From assembly GCA_905221605.1 (NCBI GenBank), contig CAJNDS010002584.1:124001-188000 (forward strand): a stretch of DNA of 64,000 nucleotides. The letters are read 5' to 3'. A model generated the notes under the pieces. It made no database searches. It was not told where the DNA came from and was given only the letters and a program-made list of their open reading frames with translations. Positions within the stretch are counted from its first letter, which is position 1; each line of letters starts with the position of its first letter. A program made the translations under genes and the position numbers. Below, one piece after another: positions 22,976 through 34,049 of this stretch. The DNA comes from Symbiodinium natans (Eukaryota > Sar > Dinophyceae > Suessiales > Symbiodiniaceae).

Positions 22976-23645
22976 GTGCGATGTCCGAGTGTACCAGTCT
23001 GTGCGTCAGTCTGTGTGTGTTTTTGTGTGCAGGGACTTGAGGTACATGTACCTGCCTGTTCTAGGTTGTCCCAATCCAGCCCAAAACCACTTTTTCACAC
23101 ATATGCGAGGTCACCGAGCTCGACGCCATAGTACGGGTGTCTTAATTTGCCAGTATCTTTTGCACAGGAGCCGCAAGTCTTGACCACATAAGTTGGCCTT
23201 GTCCCCTGCGGGCTCTCAAGTAGGGTACAAGAGGAATATGTATGATCTCACACCCCCTTGAACGAGAAAATCTGGAAGGCCTTAAGACCAACAAGAGAAC
23301 CTGAAGGAGCAACATACACCGGCGGCAAGATCGAATCTACGTATCCCTCACGTTCGCAAAAGGTGAGCCTAGTTATTACCAAAGTTCCCCACCAATCAGT
23401 TGCCATGTTTGCAGTACAAGTGCAAGTTGATTGCATGGCAGGCGTGCTGCTTGAGGCACCTTTTCACTACCACTGCGTCCGTCACTGCGACCACTACTAC
23501 CACTACTACCCTCTACTACTCTACCACTACTGCCATTACTACCACTCATACCACTAATACCACGGAAACCACCAATCACCACTACCACCACTACTGCTAC
23601 TTTTGCTACTTCTTGCGCTGTTGCTGCTGCTGCTCTACTACGTCT

Positions 23646-24011
<366 letters not shown>

Positions 24012-24014
24012 AGA

Positions 24015-24560
24015 AAGGGTTTTCCACAAAATGTTTCATGCCCAGAAAAGCTTCCACTAGAAAGTTCGCTTGATTGTTGAAGCCTTTTTTTGATGGGCCA
24101 CCCGAGAGAGGAAAATCCGCTGACGCATTGGTGCCACCCGTGTGCGTGTGTGGACCGTGTCCAGTTCAAAGATGCAGGGAAGTCACTCCCAGGGCTTCTC
24201 ATTTTGCAGGGGTCAACGAGGGCCCCCTCTCCCCAGCCTGTGAAGAGGCACCCGCTAGCTTGCGCCATGGGTCTGTCGTGAGCGGCGGGCATCGTCAGAG
24301 AGGTCAAATACCAACAAAATTACCTATCCATTTGCCCTGATGTAGAATTTGGATGCGGGGTCCACGTACCCGCAACGCACCCTCAATTTGTGTTCGAAAA
24401 TCGGGGTCTTGGATCGTAGTATGTTCTTTATGTAGCACTCTGTCCGGCCGTCCTCTCTCTGTCTCTCGCTGTGCCTGTGCGCGCGCGTGTGCGCGGGCGC
24501 TCGTGATCAGCCGGTTCAAGTCGAGAACGCTCGGACCAACATGTTGGGCAACAGCACGGA
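24015..24560. other. No gene seen
   Basis: No supportable exon; a CTCTCTGTCTCTCGCTGTG-type pyrimidine tract lies near 24450. Confidence 0.5.
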
Positions 24561-24566
24561 TTCGGA

Positions 24567-26010
24567 CACTAAGGTCCTACAGGAATCGCAAAGAATCAGC
24601 TCGAAGCGCCCGGCACAGTCAACAAACTTGCGCAGGAGCTTGCTTTTGGTGAGATGTGTTGCGCTGTGCAGTCGCTGGGCCTTGCCCAAAGCAAGGTCGA
24701 ACCCGTTGGCACCGTACTTGCTTGGTCTACTTGAACGGCAGGCCGCCTCTTTAGAGGTCGGACATCCTTTGCGGTGCAACTGCGCCAGTGTGGATAGGAT
24801 GCCGGAAAAGACACCGCACGCATCCTCGCTGCAGAGGCCGTGCAAGACATTTTAAAGTCGAAAAGTGATGTTTTGCGAGTTGCACTGCCTGCACTCCTCA
24901 ATGTGGGCAAGATGACGACCAGGAGCTCATCATCAACGCAGGGGAGCAGCCATCGTCGGACTGGGCATGCTTGAACTGGCCAGTGAACACGACCTACCGC
25001 ATGAGAGAAACCCACTACAACTCGCATAGTGCAGGATCTCGAAGCAGAGAGGCAAAGGCTGATGCAAGTGCCAGGAACTCAAGCACGAACTGTTTGTCAA
25101 GAAGATTTTAGAATGTGCTGGATGCTGTTGGAGAAGTCTCTTGCTCTGTATTACGGGAACTGTACGCATTTGCAGCCGTCCCAACGTTGTCTCAGCTGTG
25201 AAATGTTGCTCCGGCTGAGAATGCCGTGGCTGCAGTTGTTGCTCCGGCCATGGTCGTTGAGCCTACGAGCATTGTCGCAACCACGAATGCTGGCCCGAAG
25301 CTTGCGGGTACAGATACAAGGCTTCGGCTTTGGAGCTACCGCAGACAACGGAGCCAGAACCATCCTGAATCCAAGCTGGCCATGGTTCTGACATTGCCAA
25401 CAGCTCAATCTCAGGGCCTTATGGGTTGGCCAGGACCTACAAAGCGTCCACTGCTCCGATCTGCAGCATGTTTTAAAGCAGTAGATACTGCTGTCATCAA
25501 CGATGCTCTTCTTCCGTCTTGTTCCTTGCCGCCCAAACTTGAAAGCTTTTTGCCTGGCCATTCGCCGCTGGTTTGCACAAGGACTAAGAGCACACGTGTC
25601 CAATTGCTTTTACTTCAAGAGCCTCGCATTGGAGACTCTGGTACGACATGCAGCCTTGGCGCAAACTGCCTTGCAACACTACCAAAGCCCTACTGCAGAG
25701 AGCAACGCCCTCTAAAGTGCCAGCTTGTCACCGTTCCTTCGCGGGAGCAGCAGAGACCCCAGGGACGGCGATTGTAGCAGCGACCCTCGCACTGCAGCAT
25801 GTGCGCACGCAGCCGTGTCATGCAGCCTCACATGCTGCCTGTGTACCAAGGATAGGCTTCTGGCGCCAGGCGGAGAGCTCACTTACGCCATCCTGTCATG
25901 CCTTGGTTTGGTGCAACTTTCGGATGCATATGCTGGAGTCGAGATGCTTGGTGACATCGCCAGGAGCTGCTTTGCCTTGGCAGATTCTGCATATGTGATA
26001 ATATGTGCTT
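24567..26010 (+). CDS. Unknown Ala/Leu-rich helical protein (several exons)
   Basis: At least five plus-strand segments read as one gene. About 24567-24735: GPTGIAKNQLEAPGTVNKLA then QELAFGEMCCAVQSLGLAQ. 24799-24910 after TAG: DAGKDTARILAAEAVQDILK then SDVLRVALPALLNVG. About 25560-25715: FAQGLRAHVSNCFYFKSLAL then VRHAALAQTALQHYQSP. About 25752-25850: ETPGTAIVAATLALQHVRTQ. About 25880-25990: GGELTYAILSCLGLVQLSDA then GVEMLGDIARSCFALADSA. The repeated amphipathic Ala/Leu/Gln helices suggest an alpha-solenoid, but no HEAT, ARM or TPR signature is clear. Codon use and direction match its neighbours. Ends are undefined. Confidence 0.45.
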
Positions 26011-26059
26011 TCAGCTTCTTGGACTGCATCTTGGCCTTACCAACAGTGGCATGATTGCA

Positions 26060-26715
26060 ACGTCTGTTTTCAGTCCACGTCTCATGCAAGGTCATCTTGT
26101 CCTGCGCACCCGTCAGGCCTCCCGTTTGTGCACGGTCGGTTTCTCTCGGGACTTACTGTGCTTAGTTTTTGCCGATCCGACCTGCGCTGAGAAAGTGGAC
26201 GCCCGGGACCTCTGCCTGTCAGGTGCTGGGCTGATGCAACCGACCTTCCCTTGACCGTCGCGCTTTGAGCAAAAACATACCTGATCGCAGTGGATGTTCA
26301 ATTGGCATGCTTGTCACGCAGACACTAGTAATTGTACTCGATATGTGACACTTCAAACACTACTCCCAACATCAGTTCGTATAGTACTTCGTTCTTGAGT
26401 TCCGAAAGGTTGCTATTTCACCTGTCTGTTATTTCGCAAGTATGCTGTCATTGTTTATATACGTGGCAAGAGTAGCTGCTTGCTTCTGTTTTGGTGACAT
26501 CATCAGTGTCTGGGGGCTGCTGGAAGCGGTGTGTTCAGGGCATGCCAAGAATCGTGAATGGTGCGACCATGTGTTCGTCCCCTGTATGTCATCTACGTGC
26601 TTCCGGGAGGCGTTTGCCATGCTGCTCAAGCGACGCTTTGTGTGCCTTGAGATCTTTCGCCCAAGTGCCACTTAACCCCCCCTTTGCCAGCCTGACGGTA
26701 CTCCTGTGGCCCAGT
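26060..26715. other. Mostly unassigned
   Basis: A possible plus-strand exon at about 26508-26672 (VWGLLEAVCSGHAKNREWC) has helical character like the gene upstream and could be one of its later exons. The rest shows nothing. Confidence 0.3.
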
Positions 26716-26719
26716 TGCC

Positions 26720-26947
26720 ATGGTCCTCCACTCTCTCTTCGGGTTCCTGTTCTTGGCCAGTGCAGGTGGAGAGGACCTCTCGGCAGCTTTGGCTGATGAT
26801 GCCTGCGTTGCCGGGCAGGCTTGCAGCCTGGAGTTTCGCCAGCTGCGTGGCATGAAGGTCAGCCACATGGAGGCCATGGAGGCGCTGGACGATCGCGAGG
26901 AGCAAGAGGCACCTAGGCCCGCCATCGAGAGTCTTGACAATCTATGA
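26720..26947 (+). CDS. Small predicted secreted protein with a QLRG motif
   Basis: A complete 75-codon frame, ATG in a good context (GTTGCCATGG) to TGA. Residues 1-15, MVLHSLFGFLFLASA, form a typical signal peptide. Next comes a short acidic segment and then CVAGQACSLEFRQLRG. A Cys-rich stretch ending in LQLRG or QLRG just after the signal peptide is a pattern I associate from memory with many secreted or vacuolar dinoflagellate proteins. The C-terminus is acidic (ALDDREEQEAP). It may be complete as a peptide, or it may be the first exon of a larger secreted protein. A GC or GT donor before the stop cannot be excluded. Confidence 0.55.
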   Translation: MVLHSLFGFLFLASAGGEDLSAALADDACVAGQACSLEFRQLRGMKVSHMEAMEALDDREEQEAPRPAIESLDNL

Positions 26948-26949
26948 TG

Positions 26950-28355
26950 TCCAACAATATCCTGACTCTGAGGGCAATATGGACAAGAATTAGGGAACGA
27001 GACCCTTGAAATAAGAGTTCATGTGATTTTATGAGTAGAAATGGGGCTACTTATTTTGATTGTATGGTTCAATGTGATAGATTTTTAAATCTACTTGATC
27101 TTAATATATTTAATTGTAAACGGAAAGAGGGTTTCGCAAAGAGGAAGGGCAGAGGGGTCAAAGGGGGGGGGTGGGGGGGGGGGGGGGGGGGTGGGGGGGA
27201 GGGGGTTGGGGTGGGGGTCGGGGTGTGGGGGGGGGTGGGGGGTGGGGGTGGGGGGGGGTGGGGGGGGCGGGGGGGCGGGGGCCCTGTAGGAGCCGCCGAC
27301 AGACGGGACCCTCCACGGCATCGGTTTGCAGCTCCTTCAAGCGATTGGAAAATCTGGCATGGGGGGAAGGGTTGGGTTAGGGGGAAGGAGGCCCGATCCG
27401 GGTCTGCTTGTTCCAGACGCTTCTCGGCAGGAAGCCGAGGCGAATATCATTAGATTTATAAGGTTAGATCTCTATGAAAGGCTACGGGCTCGGTCGCATT
27501 ATGTTTCTGCGGCAATCTTATTATGTGTCCATTCTCTGTTTCTATTATTTTCGGCTTCTCGCGGGTGTCATATAGCGGGTCGCAAATTCAACATTAAACT
27601 GGAAGAAAGGCTGCCTGGCAACCGCAACCCTGACTTGTTTTTCGTCAAGGAGCGTCGCAATTGACCTGCCTCTGCATCACTTCTAGCGATCGAGCCGAGC
27701 TATAAATGGGGGAGGTTTTTGTTGCTTTTGCTAGGTACTTGATTGAATTTTGGTTGTGTTTTGGGTTGTATTTGTTGTTTTGAGCACTCTTAACCCCCTT
27801 AAAGCTTAGGGCATAGTGGAGTTTGGCTTGAAGAATGCTTAGGGTTAAGATTCCGATGCGGAGCCGCTGGCGAGGCGATTATGTGTAGTCTTTTTGTTTT
27901 ATACCTCATTCGTGTCACATCCATTCGCAACATCCTACTACACATCCTGCCTTCTGACTTCATGAAAAGAATTGCAAAGCTATGATTCTCAGAATTTTCA
28001 AGCTGAACTGCGAGCGAAAGGCGTATCCAGAGTTGGGTGGGCGGGGAGCTGAGAAGGTCAAAGAGTCTCACAGAAAGAGGAAAGACGAGGAAAGAGGATA
28101 CCCGAAACACGAAAACCAGATGAAACAGTTGAAACAACCATAACTCAAGAAACAAACAAAGCCAGATACAATTGGGAGACAGTTGAAGACACGCAGACAC
28201 ACACACACACACACACACGTGTGACATGTCTACATGACATATACATTCAGATACCTTACATTTTACATGAATACATCATCATGTACTGTCTGTATATACA
28301 TATACATTTTGCGTGGACGCACTATGTCTATGTGGCATTACTTCGTTCCAAATAG
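26950..28355. other. Gene-poor interval
   Basis: Apart from the G-rich tract at 27162-27284, I see only A/T-rich and simple DNA, including an AC repeat at 28196-28219. A segment at about 27467-27508 (CTACGGGCTCG core) resembles 29563-29595 at the start of the tandem duplication. Confidence 0.5.
27162..27284 (+). repeat. 123-base G-rich tract
   Basis: Runs of 3-12 G interrupted by single T, and rarely A or C, on the plus strand. The spacing would support multiple G-quadruplexes. Confidence 0.9.
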
Positions 28356-29033
28356 GGCGAGCGTGCAGCTCAAGCCTCGCAAGTTGTGGGTCACTTCGGT
28401 TCAGCTTCGGCTCGCAGTGTGTTCATCCTCTGCTTGGCATCAGCCTGGGCAGCACCAGCAGCACCCCCTTTGCGTGGAGCCAAGGTTAACGCGACTGCAG
28501 CACAAGGCGCAGTTCGCTCCTCTTGGCAACACGCAGGGTGCTGCAACGGCTGCCACACCGCCTTTTGTTCGCCTGAGAGTGGTAGTTGCTACGACTACAA
28601 GGGCAAGTATTATTACTTGGAATGTGCGAATTCAGCTCCAACTCAAGGATCTCAAGGCCATTCGGACTGCTGTGGTTCCTGCTCCTCGTATTGCTCTCCT
28701 CAGAGTGGACGATGCTATGATTTCAAGGGCAAAGACTACTACTTGGAGTGCATGGCGCCATCTGGACCAAGTGGAAATTTCGGAACCAACGTTGGGGACT
28801 GGGAGCGTTTGGCAGGTAAAGCATGCATGGAGTCCTCCCAGTCGAAGCTAATATATGGTCTTCCTTCACGCACCGCGTGTAAAGAAAAGTGCATGGGTAG
28901 CGAATACCCTTGGTGTCGCACCTTTCAGTTCAGTTCCAGCAGCGCATGCAGCTCCCTTAGCATGTGCACATTGCTGAATGGGTGCTCGAATGTTGAAGCT
29001 GATTCCTGCTGGGACTACTACTTCATCGATTGA
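28356..29033 (+). CDS. Secreted cysteine-rich protein with a duplicated module
   Basis: One open exon is closed by TGA at 29033. It has no in-frame ATG, so the start must lie in an upstream exon or the exon begins after the CAG at 28368. SVFILCLASAWAAP is a signal-peptide core, followed by an Ala/Pro spacer. Two copies of one 27-28-residue module follow: CCNGCHTAFCSPESGSCYDY and CCGSCSSYCSPQSGRCYDF, each finishing with KGK-x-YYLEC and having six cysteines. The C-terminal third (from about FGTNVGDWERLAGKACMES) has eight cysteines spaced like a PAN/Apple-type lectin domain, including CKEKCMGSEYPWCRTFQF and CWDYYF. PAN domains bind carbohydrate or protein; extracellular adhesion or recognition is the likely role. 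The duplicated module is not one I can name. Confidence 0.7.
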   Translation, partial: GERAAQASQVVGHFGSASARSVFILCLASAWAAPAAPPLRGAKVNATAAQGAVRSSWQHAGCCNGCHTAFCSPESGSCYDYKGKYYYLECANSAPTQGSQGHSDCCGSCSSYCSPQSGRCYDFKGKDYYLECMAPSGPSGNFGTNVGDWERLAGKACMESSQSKLIYGLPSRTACKEKCMGSEYPWCRTFQFSSSSACSSLSMCTLLNGCSNVEADSCWDYYFID

Positions 29034-29039
29034 GCGCTG

Positions 29040-29590
29040 AGGCTGCTGTGCTATGAGATGCTTCGCAGTTTTAGTTAGGTTTATCTCCCTGGCACCTGGT
29101 CTGTTTCGAAGTTTTCTTGAGGTGTCTTTCTTGCTTTTGCAACTTTGGGACCACTGTAAAGCCCTGCAGAGGCTTGGGAGAGGATGAACTTCACAGAACC
29201 GTAGAAATGGAAAAATAGGGCAAACTGTGGCAGCTTGCTTTGGCGAATATTATGCCGCCCGTACAAATCCATGTATGCAGTGATGCAGGACCATTTGGGG
29301 TTCAATTCACCACTGTGAAACTAGAATGAATGATATTATCGTGATGAATCTTCAGGAATCCCAAAAGTTTCAGTTTCAGATTCTTATTGAAATCTGAGCT
29401 TTTGCAAGGAATTGAAGATGCCGTATTTACATTGGTGCGGCGAGAGTTTGTTAGCGCGCTTGAATATCTTCGTGTGTGGATGACCGGAGGGGAACTGATT
29501 GGGGGTCGGTAAGGTTGATGGAATGGAAAAGATTATGAATGGATTTTTCGCAATTGTATCCCCATAAAAGGATACGGGCTCGACCCTATT
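29040..29590. other. No gene seen
   Basis: AT-richer sequence with short frames on both strands; nothing supportable. Confidence 0.5.
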
Positions 29591-30346
29591 TTCGCTCTGC
29601 GGCCGCCCCGTCGGATGCCCCGCCTCCTCTTCTGGTCCATTTGGCTGCTTGTGAGGGCCTTGCAGGGGGATCCTGAAAATTCCGGGAATTTTAACACTTT
29701 TTGTCTAAAACTCCTGGGAATTTTGGGAATCACCCGGAGCTGAAAATTCCCGGAATTTTAGGAATTGTCCGGATTGAGGTTTGGGCTTGCCGGGTTGGAT
29801 TTAAGGTTCCAGCGCAACAGTGATGACGTGGGTGCCCCTTCACCTTCAAGGAAATCTTCAAGGAAATCTCTGGGTCCAGGGTAGTTCCGATAACGGTCGC
29901 CGCCCGCCAGCTGTTCAAGGGGGTTCGGCCTCACGATCACATATCAGCAACAGCTCTCGAAAAATCCTAGAATTTAAATTCGCTCTGCGGCCGCCCCGTC
30001 GGATGCCCCGCCTCCTCTTCCGGTCCATTTGGCTGCTTGTGAGGGCCTTGCAGGGGGATCCTGAAAATTCCGGGAATTTTAGCACTTTTTCTAAAATCCT
30101 GGGAATTTTGGGAATCACCCGGAGCTGAAAATTCCCGGAATTTTAGGAATTGTCCGGATTGAGGTTTGGGCTTGCCGGGTTGGATTTCAGGTTCCAGCGC
30201 AACAGTGATGACACCTTCAAGGAAATCTTCAAGGAAATCTCTTGGTCCAGGGTAGTTCCGATGGCGGTCACCGCCCGCCAGCTGTTCAAGCGGGTTCGGC
30301 CTCACGATCACATATCAGCAACAGCTCTCGAAAAATCCTAGGAATT
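29591..30346. repeat. Direct tandem duplication, unit about 388 bp
   Basis: The segment starting TTCGCTCTGCGGCCGCCCCG at 29591 recurs at 29979. Copy 1 spans 29591-29978 and copy 2 spans 29979 to about 30346. Copy 2 lacks about 14 bases found near 29828-29841, and a few substitutions separate the copies. Each copy holds near-palindromes of the AAAATTCCGGGAATTTT type. No coding capacity is convincing. Confidence 0.9.
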
Positions 30347-30594
30347 TAAATTCCGGGAATTTTCGGGATCCCCCGGTTCAGGGTTTTACGCTTTACGGTG
30401 TAGGGTTTTGGGGTTTAATGGAAATTGTATAGGGTTTGTGTCCGGAGTTTTGTCGTGTTTTGGGGGGGGTTTTGTTTTTTGCTTTTGCTGTAATGGTTTG
30501 GGTTCTGTCGGGTGTGGTGGGGGGTGGGTGGTTTTGGGGTGCTGAGGGGTTGGGGCTGAAAGGCTTGGGTTTTGGGGGGTTTTCCCGAATGCCC

Positions 30595-31105
30595 GTGGTG
30601 GTGGTCCCGTGGTGGTGGTCCCGTGGTGGTGGTCCCTGGTCCCGTGGTGGTCGTCGTGGTGGTCCCACAGCGTGGTGGTGGTCCCGTGGTGGTGGTGCTC
30701 CTTTGGTAGTGGTGGTCTGTCGTGGTGGTGGCGGTGTCCGTGGTGGTGGTGGTGGTGGTGGTCCTTGGTGGCCGTCGTGGTGGTCGCGTGGTGGTGGTCC
30801 CATGGTGGTGGCCGGGTGGCGGTGGTCCGTGGCGGTGGTCCGCGGTGGTGGTCTCGTGGTGGTGGTTCCGTGGTGGTGGTCCTGTGGTGGTTGTCTCGTG
30901 GTGGTGGTCCCGTGGTGGTGGTCCCGTGGTGGTGGTCCCGTGGTGGTGGTCCGTGGTGGTTGGTCCGTGGTGGTGGTCCGTGGCGGGGGTCCGTGCGGGT
31001 GGTTGTGTTGGTGGTCGTGGTGGTGGTCTCGTGGTGGTGGTGGTCTTGTGGTGGTGGTCTCGTGGTGGTGATCTTGTGGTGAAGGTCTCGTGGTGGTGGT
31101 CCGTG
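30595..31105. repeat. GTGGTGGTC / CCCGTGGTG microsatellite next to the gap
   Basis: About 510 bases of GTGGTGGTCCC-type tandem repeat, open in several frames on both strands as Val/Trp/Ser- or His/Pro/Thr-rich artefacts. It lies about 50 bases before the N gap, which it probably caused. Confidence 0.95.
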
Positions 31106-31156
31106 GTTTGGGATCTTCTTTTCAGGAATATCTGGATCATTTGAATTTCGATTCAT

Positions 31157-31256
31157 NNNNNNNNNNNNNNNNNNNNNNNNNNNNNNNNNNNNNNNNNNNN
31201 NNNNNNNNNNNNNNNNNNNNNNNNNNNNNNNNNNNNNNNNNNNNNNNNNNNNNNNN
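31157..31256. other. Assembly gap (100 N)
   Basis: Exactly 100 N, the usual placeholder for a gap of unknown length. Confidence 0.99.
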
Positions 31257-32640
31257 GGGGCTGGGGGCTGGGGCAAGCAGAAAATGCGGGGGAATCAGCG
31301 TTTTGGAGCTTTTGAGGCTTGAATATGAGGTTTGGGTTTCTCCTAACCACAGCGAGGCCTTCATTCCTTGTCGTGTTCAGGTTTCATTCGTTGTCGTGGT
31401 GTTTTTTTTTGCTGTCGTGGTGCCGAAAATTTCCTTGTCATGGTGTGAATCCTTTTTCTTGTCGTGGTAGCTACGCCCTCTCTGCAGTCAACTGGGTTTC
31501 AGAGGACCATCTTTGAGGAAGTGTGTTCAGAGAAGGTGTAAAGGGCGTAAGCTGCCCCGCCAGGACATGAAATAGTGGACATCTGTGGGTTCAGTTCTTT
31601 TTCGAAGTGATCATTGCTCGGCCGCCGCACCATGGTCTTGTTGGAGTGACTTTTCGCCATCAGTCCGGCTGTTGTGAGTGCGCCTGTCATCAGCAGATGT
31701 GCCAACATGAGCGAATACTGAGGCAACTCTGCATCTCCATCTGAGATGCTGTCCAAACACAGTGCATGCCTGAAATGCCCAAAGGCCCCCGGACAAGGAA
31801 AAGGCAAATGCGTATTTCAAGCGTTTCATCTTTCCGGAACTTAGAATAAGGTACATGACGGTACAAACATGCTTGTGCCGGGACGCGTCAAAGCACGTCA
31901 TGGGCCTCACGCCACAGCCTTTGACTCTTTCTTGTTCTTTGATTATCGCTGATCTCACACGCCTTGCGGCAACTCTCGTGACGTTAGCGACACTTGGCAG
32001 TCCAGGCCACGCGCCCGCTGTCAATATTCTGTTCTCTTGCAATTGCAATTGTAATTGCAATTGCAATTGTAATTGTAATTGCAATTGCAATTGGGGGTGG
32101 TGGTTGTGGTGGCGGTGGTGGTGGTTGTTGTGGTTGTTGTCATAATTGCAAAAGTTCATTAAGCATACATTTGATTTAAGATTCGGTTGGGATAAATAGG
32201 GCTTTGGGTGTACAATACTTACGGCTCTGGCAGCCGGGGCGCCAAGCATTCTACAACACACCAATCTTGCAACTTAAGCTAAGCGCCCGAAAGCGTCTAC
32301 ACCTCCAAAGCCAAATCTGAGCCGTGAATCAAAGCTGAGCATGGTTGTTCCTTTATTGGCTTAAGACCATTAACATTAGACTCTGTTCGACATCCATACC
32401 GAAACCCTGAATGACAAAGACTCAGTCAAAGGCGCCTGTCGATCCGCTTCCGGCTTTCAGCTGTGTAACGCCAGATCCTCCGCATGGACTTGGACCTGGG
32501 GTTTTGAGGGTTCAGGTCTTAGGGTTTCCAGGGTTCGCCAATACGTGCCTAAGGACATAGATTCCTACGAGTGTTTTTAGATTGTGAGGAGGGAGCATGC
32601 GGAATCCGTTTGAAGTTTGCACACGCCTCGATTGTTTCAA
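31257..32640. other. No gene; short repeats
   Basis: Scattered TTGTCGTGGT words at 31365-31470, an AATTGC tract at 32036-32094 and a following GGTGGTTGTTG tract. No supportable exon. Confidence 0.5.
32036..32094. repeat. CAATTG/TAATTG hexamer array
   Basis: Tandem TTGCAA/TTGTAA hexamers (about ten), followed by G/T-rich sequence to about 32142. Confidence 0.9.
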
Positions 32641-32859
32641 CGCCCAGGGCCAAAATTGCCCTGAACCCAGCAGCGGTTCGGAGTGAGCCGCCCTAGCTTG
32701 TGAAGTGGAGGCAGTGCCGGGGCACAGACACCCCCGGAACCGCGCAAGGCTGAGAACGGAAAGTGGCGGACCTTTGTTGCAAGGCGAATTCTGACGGTTT
32801 TTCTTTTTTTGCACTGTCCGCACGAGGGACTTGCGAGGGATTTCGGAGTTATTTCTGTG

Positions 32860-34035
32860 GGATTCTTCAGGCAACTCAAAAGGTGCCTCCCAGCTTGTGG
32901 TCCTCGTCGCATTTCTTCAACACCGCCTTTTCCGTCTTCCTTTTTCTGCTCTTTGTGGTACTTGACTTCGCCTTCCAGGTGTCTGACCTGATCTTCAAGA
33001 TCTCTCAGACACCACTTCAGTTTTACTGTCTCGTCTCGGTGAATTTCTCTCGCGGTCGAAAAACTCTTGAATTCGTGCACCTTCTTGTCCAGGTTCTTGT
33101 CAAGCTCTTGCTCTCTGTCTTCGACCCATGAAAAAGGGGCTCCTCCTGATCCCGCAGCCGCCTCGGCCGTCATCTCGGCTTTCTTCTCCGAGTGGCGTGG
33201 CTGGACCCAGAAGTCCATCCTTTTGGATTCCGTTCCAGACGGGTCGGCGTGAGCTGCGCACCGTGGCGCGCAGCCAGGCGATCCGTGAACTGCTCGTATT
33301 CTTGGCCGCCGTGGCGCTTCGACAGCGCCAAGTGGCGCGTTGCCACATTGCTTCAAATTTGCTTCCTGAAGCCAATGGGCGGTGGACCCCGGTGACGCCG
33401 GTGACCCCCGTGACCCTGGTGACCCCGGTGAAGGAGTCCCCTGCAGCTGCAGGCTGCCCATGGCTGCCCTCATCTTGCATCTCATTAGTGTTCCGTGGTC
33501 TCGTAAGACGTTCCAAAAAACTGTAAATACACGTACAACGAGTATATATTTGGCACCGATCGTGACCTCTTGCGAGTTCCGTCGGGATCCCTGTCGCAGC
33601 GGCCCCCGCATTCGCGTTCAAGCGGATACGCTTCCATCCGTCCACCTCCTCGACCACTCCAGCCGGTTGTCCAGCTCCACTTGTTCCTCTTCTTCTTCTT
33701 CTTCTCCCACTTCCATCGCCGCGCGCTCTCATTTTCTGCTCTTCTCTCTTGCGGTGGTCGCCGGTTCGAGTTCTTGCGCCTGTTGTAATCGGCGTCGCGC
33801 TTCCTCGGACCCTTCTGCTTCCTGTCTGCTTCCTGTTGGGGTCCTTCGCCAACAGCTCCCTCTCATCCGGCTCCTGGCGCAGGTTCTCCCGGGCTCGCCT
33901 CGAGAGCGGCTTGCCCTTGTCGCGCAGGCGCTCGTCGATCACATCAGTCTCGCCGCGAAACCTATCGCGTTGGGTCTCCATGCCTTGCAGGACCTCAGCT
34001 AGATCATGGTCAGGTTCATCGCAGTTCAAAGAGAG
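32860..34035 (-). pseudogene. Frame-disrupted charged coiled-coil coding region
   Basis: Reading leftward from 34035, coding character moves among all three minus-strand frames. First comes DHDLAEVLQGMETQRDRFRG with DERLRDKGKPLSRRAREN. Another frame then gives QEAEGSEEARRRLQQAQELE and MEVGEEEEEEEQVELDNRLE. Next is RHGGQEYEQFTDRLAARHG, and finally REQELDKNLDKKVHEFKS and LRDLEDQVRHLEGEVKYHK (about 33110-32920). Each piece is a plausible coiled-coil or charged helix, but joining them needs several frame changes without obvious splice sites. I read it as a decayed gene, a badly assembled one, or a gene with unusual introns. There is no ATG at the right-hand beginning. It is the only convincing minus-strand coding signal in the window. 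Confidence 0.4.
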
Positions 34036-34049
34036 CAACTGAAATCAGT

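Noticed and set aside
28356-28372. Spliced-leader remnant GCTCAAG at the 5' side of the secreted Cys-rich exon
   Set aside because: Seven matching bases without the rest of the leader are not sufficient evidence.
30595-31140. Open frames rich in Val/Trp/Ser (plus) and His/Pro/Thr (minus), up to 240 codons
   Set aside because: Pure GTGGTGGTC-type repeat read in different frames, some running into the N gap.
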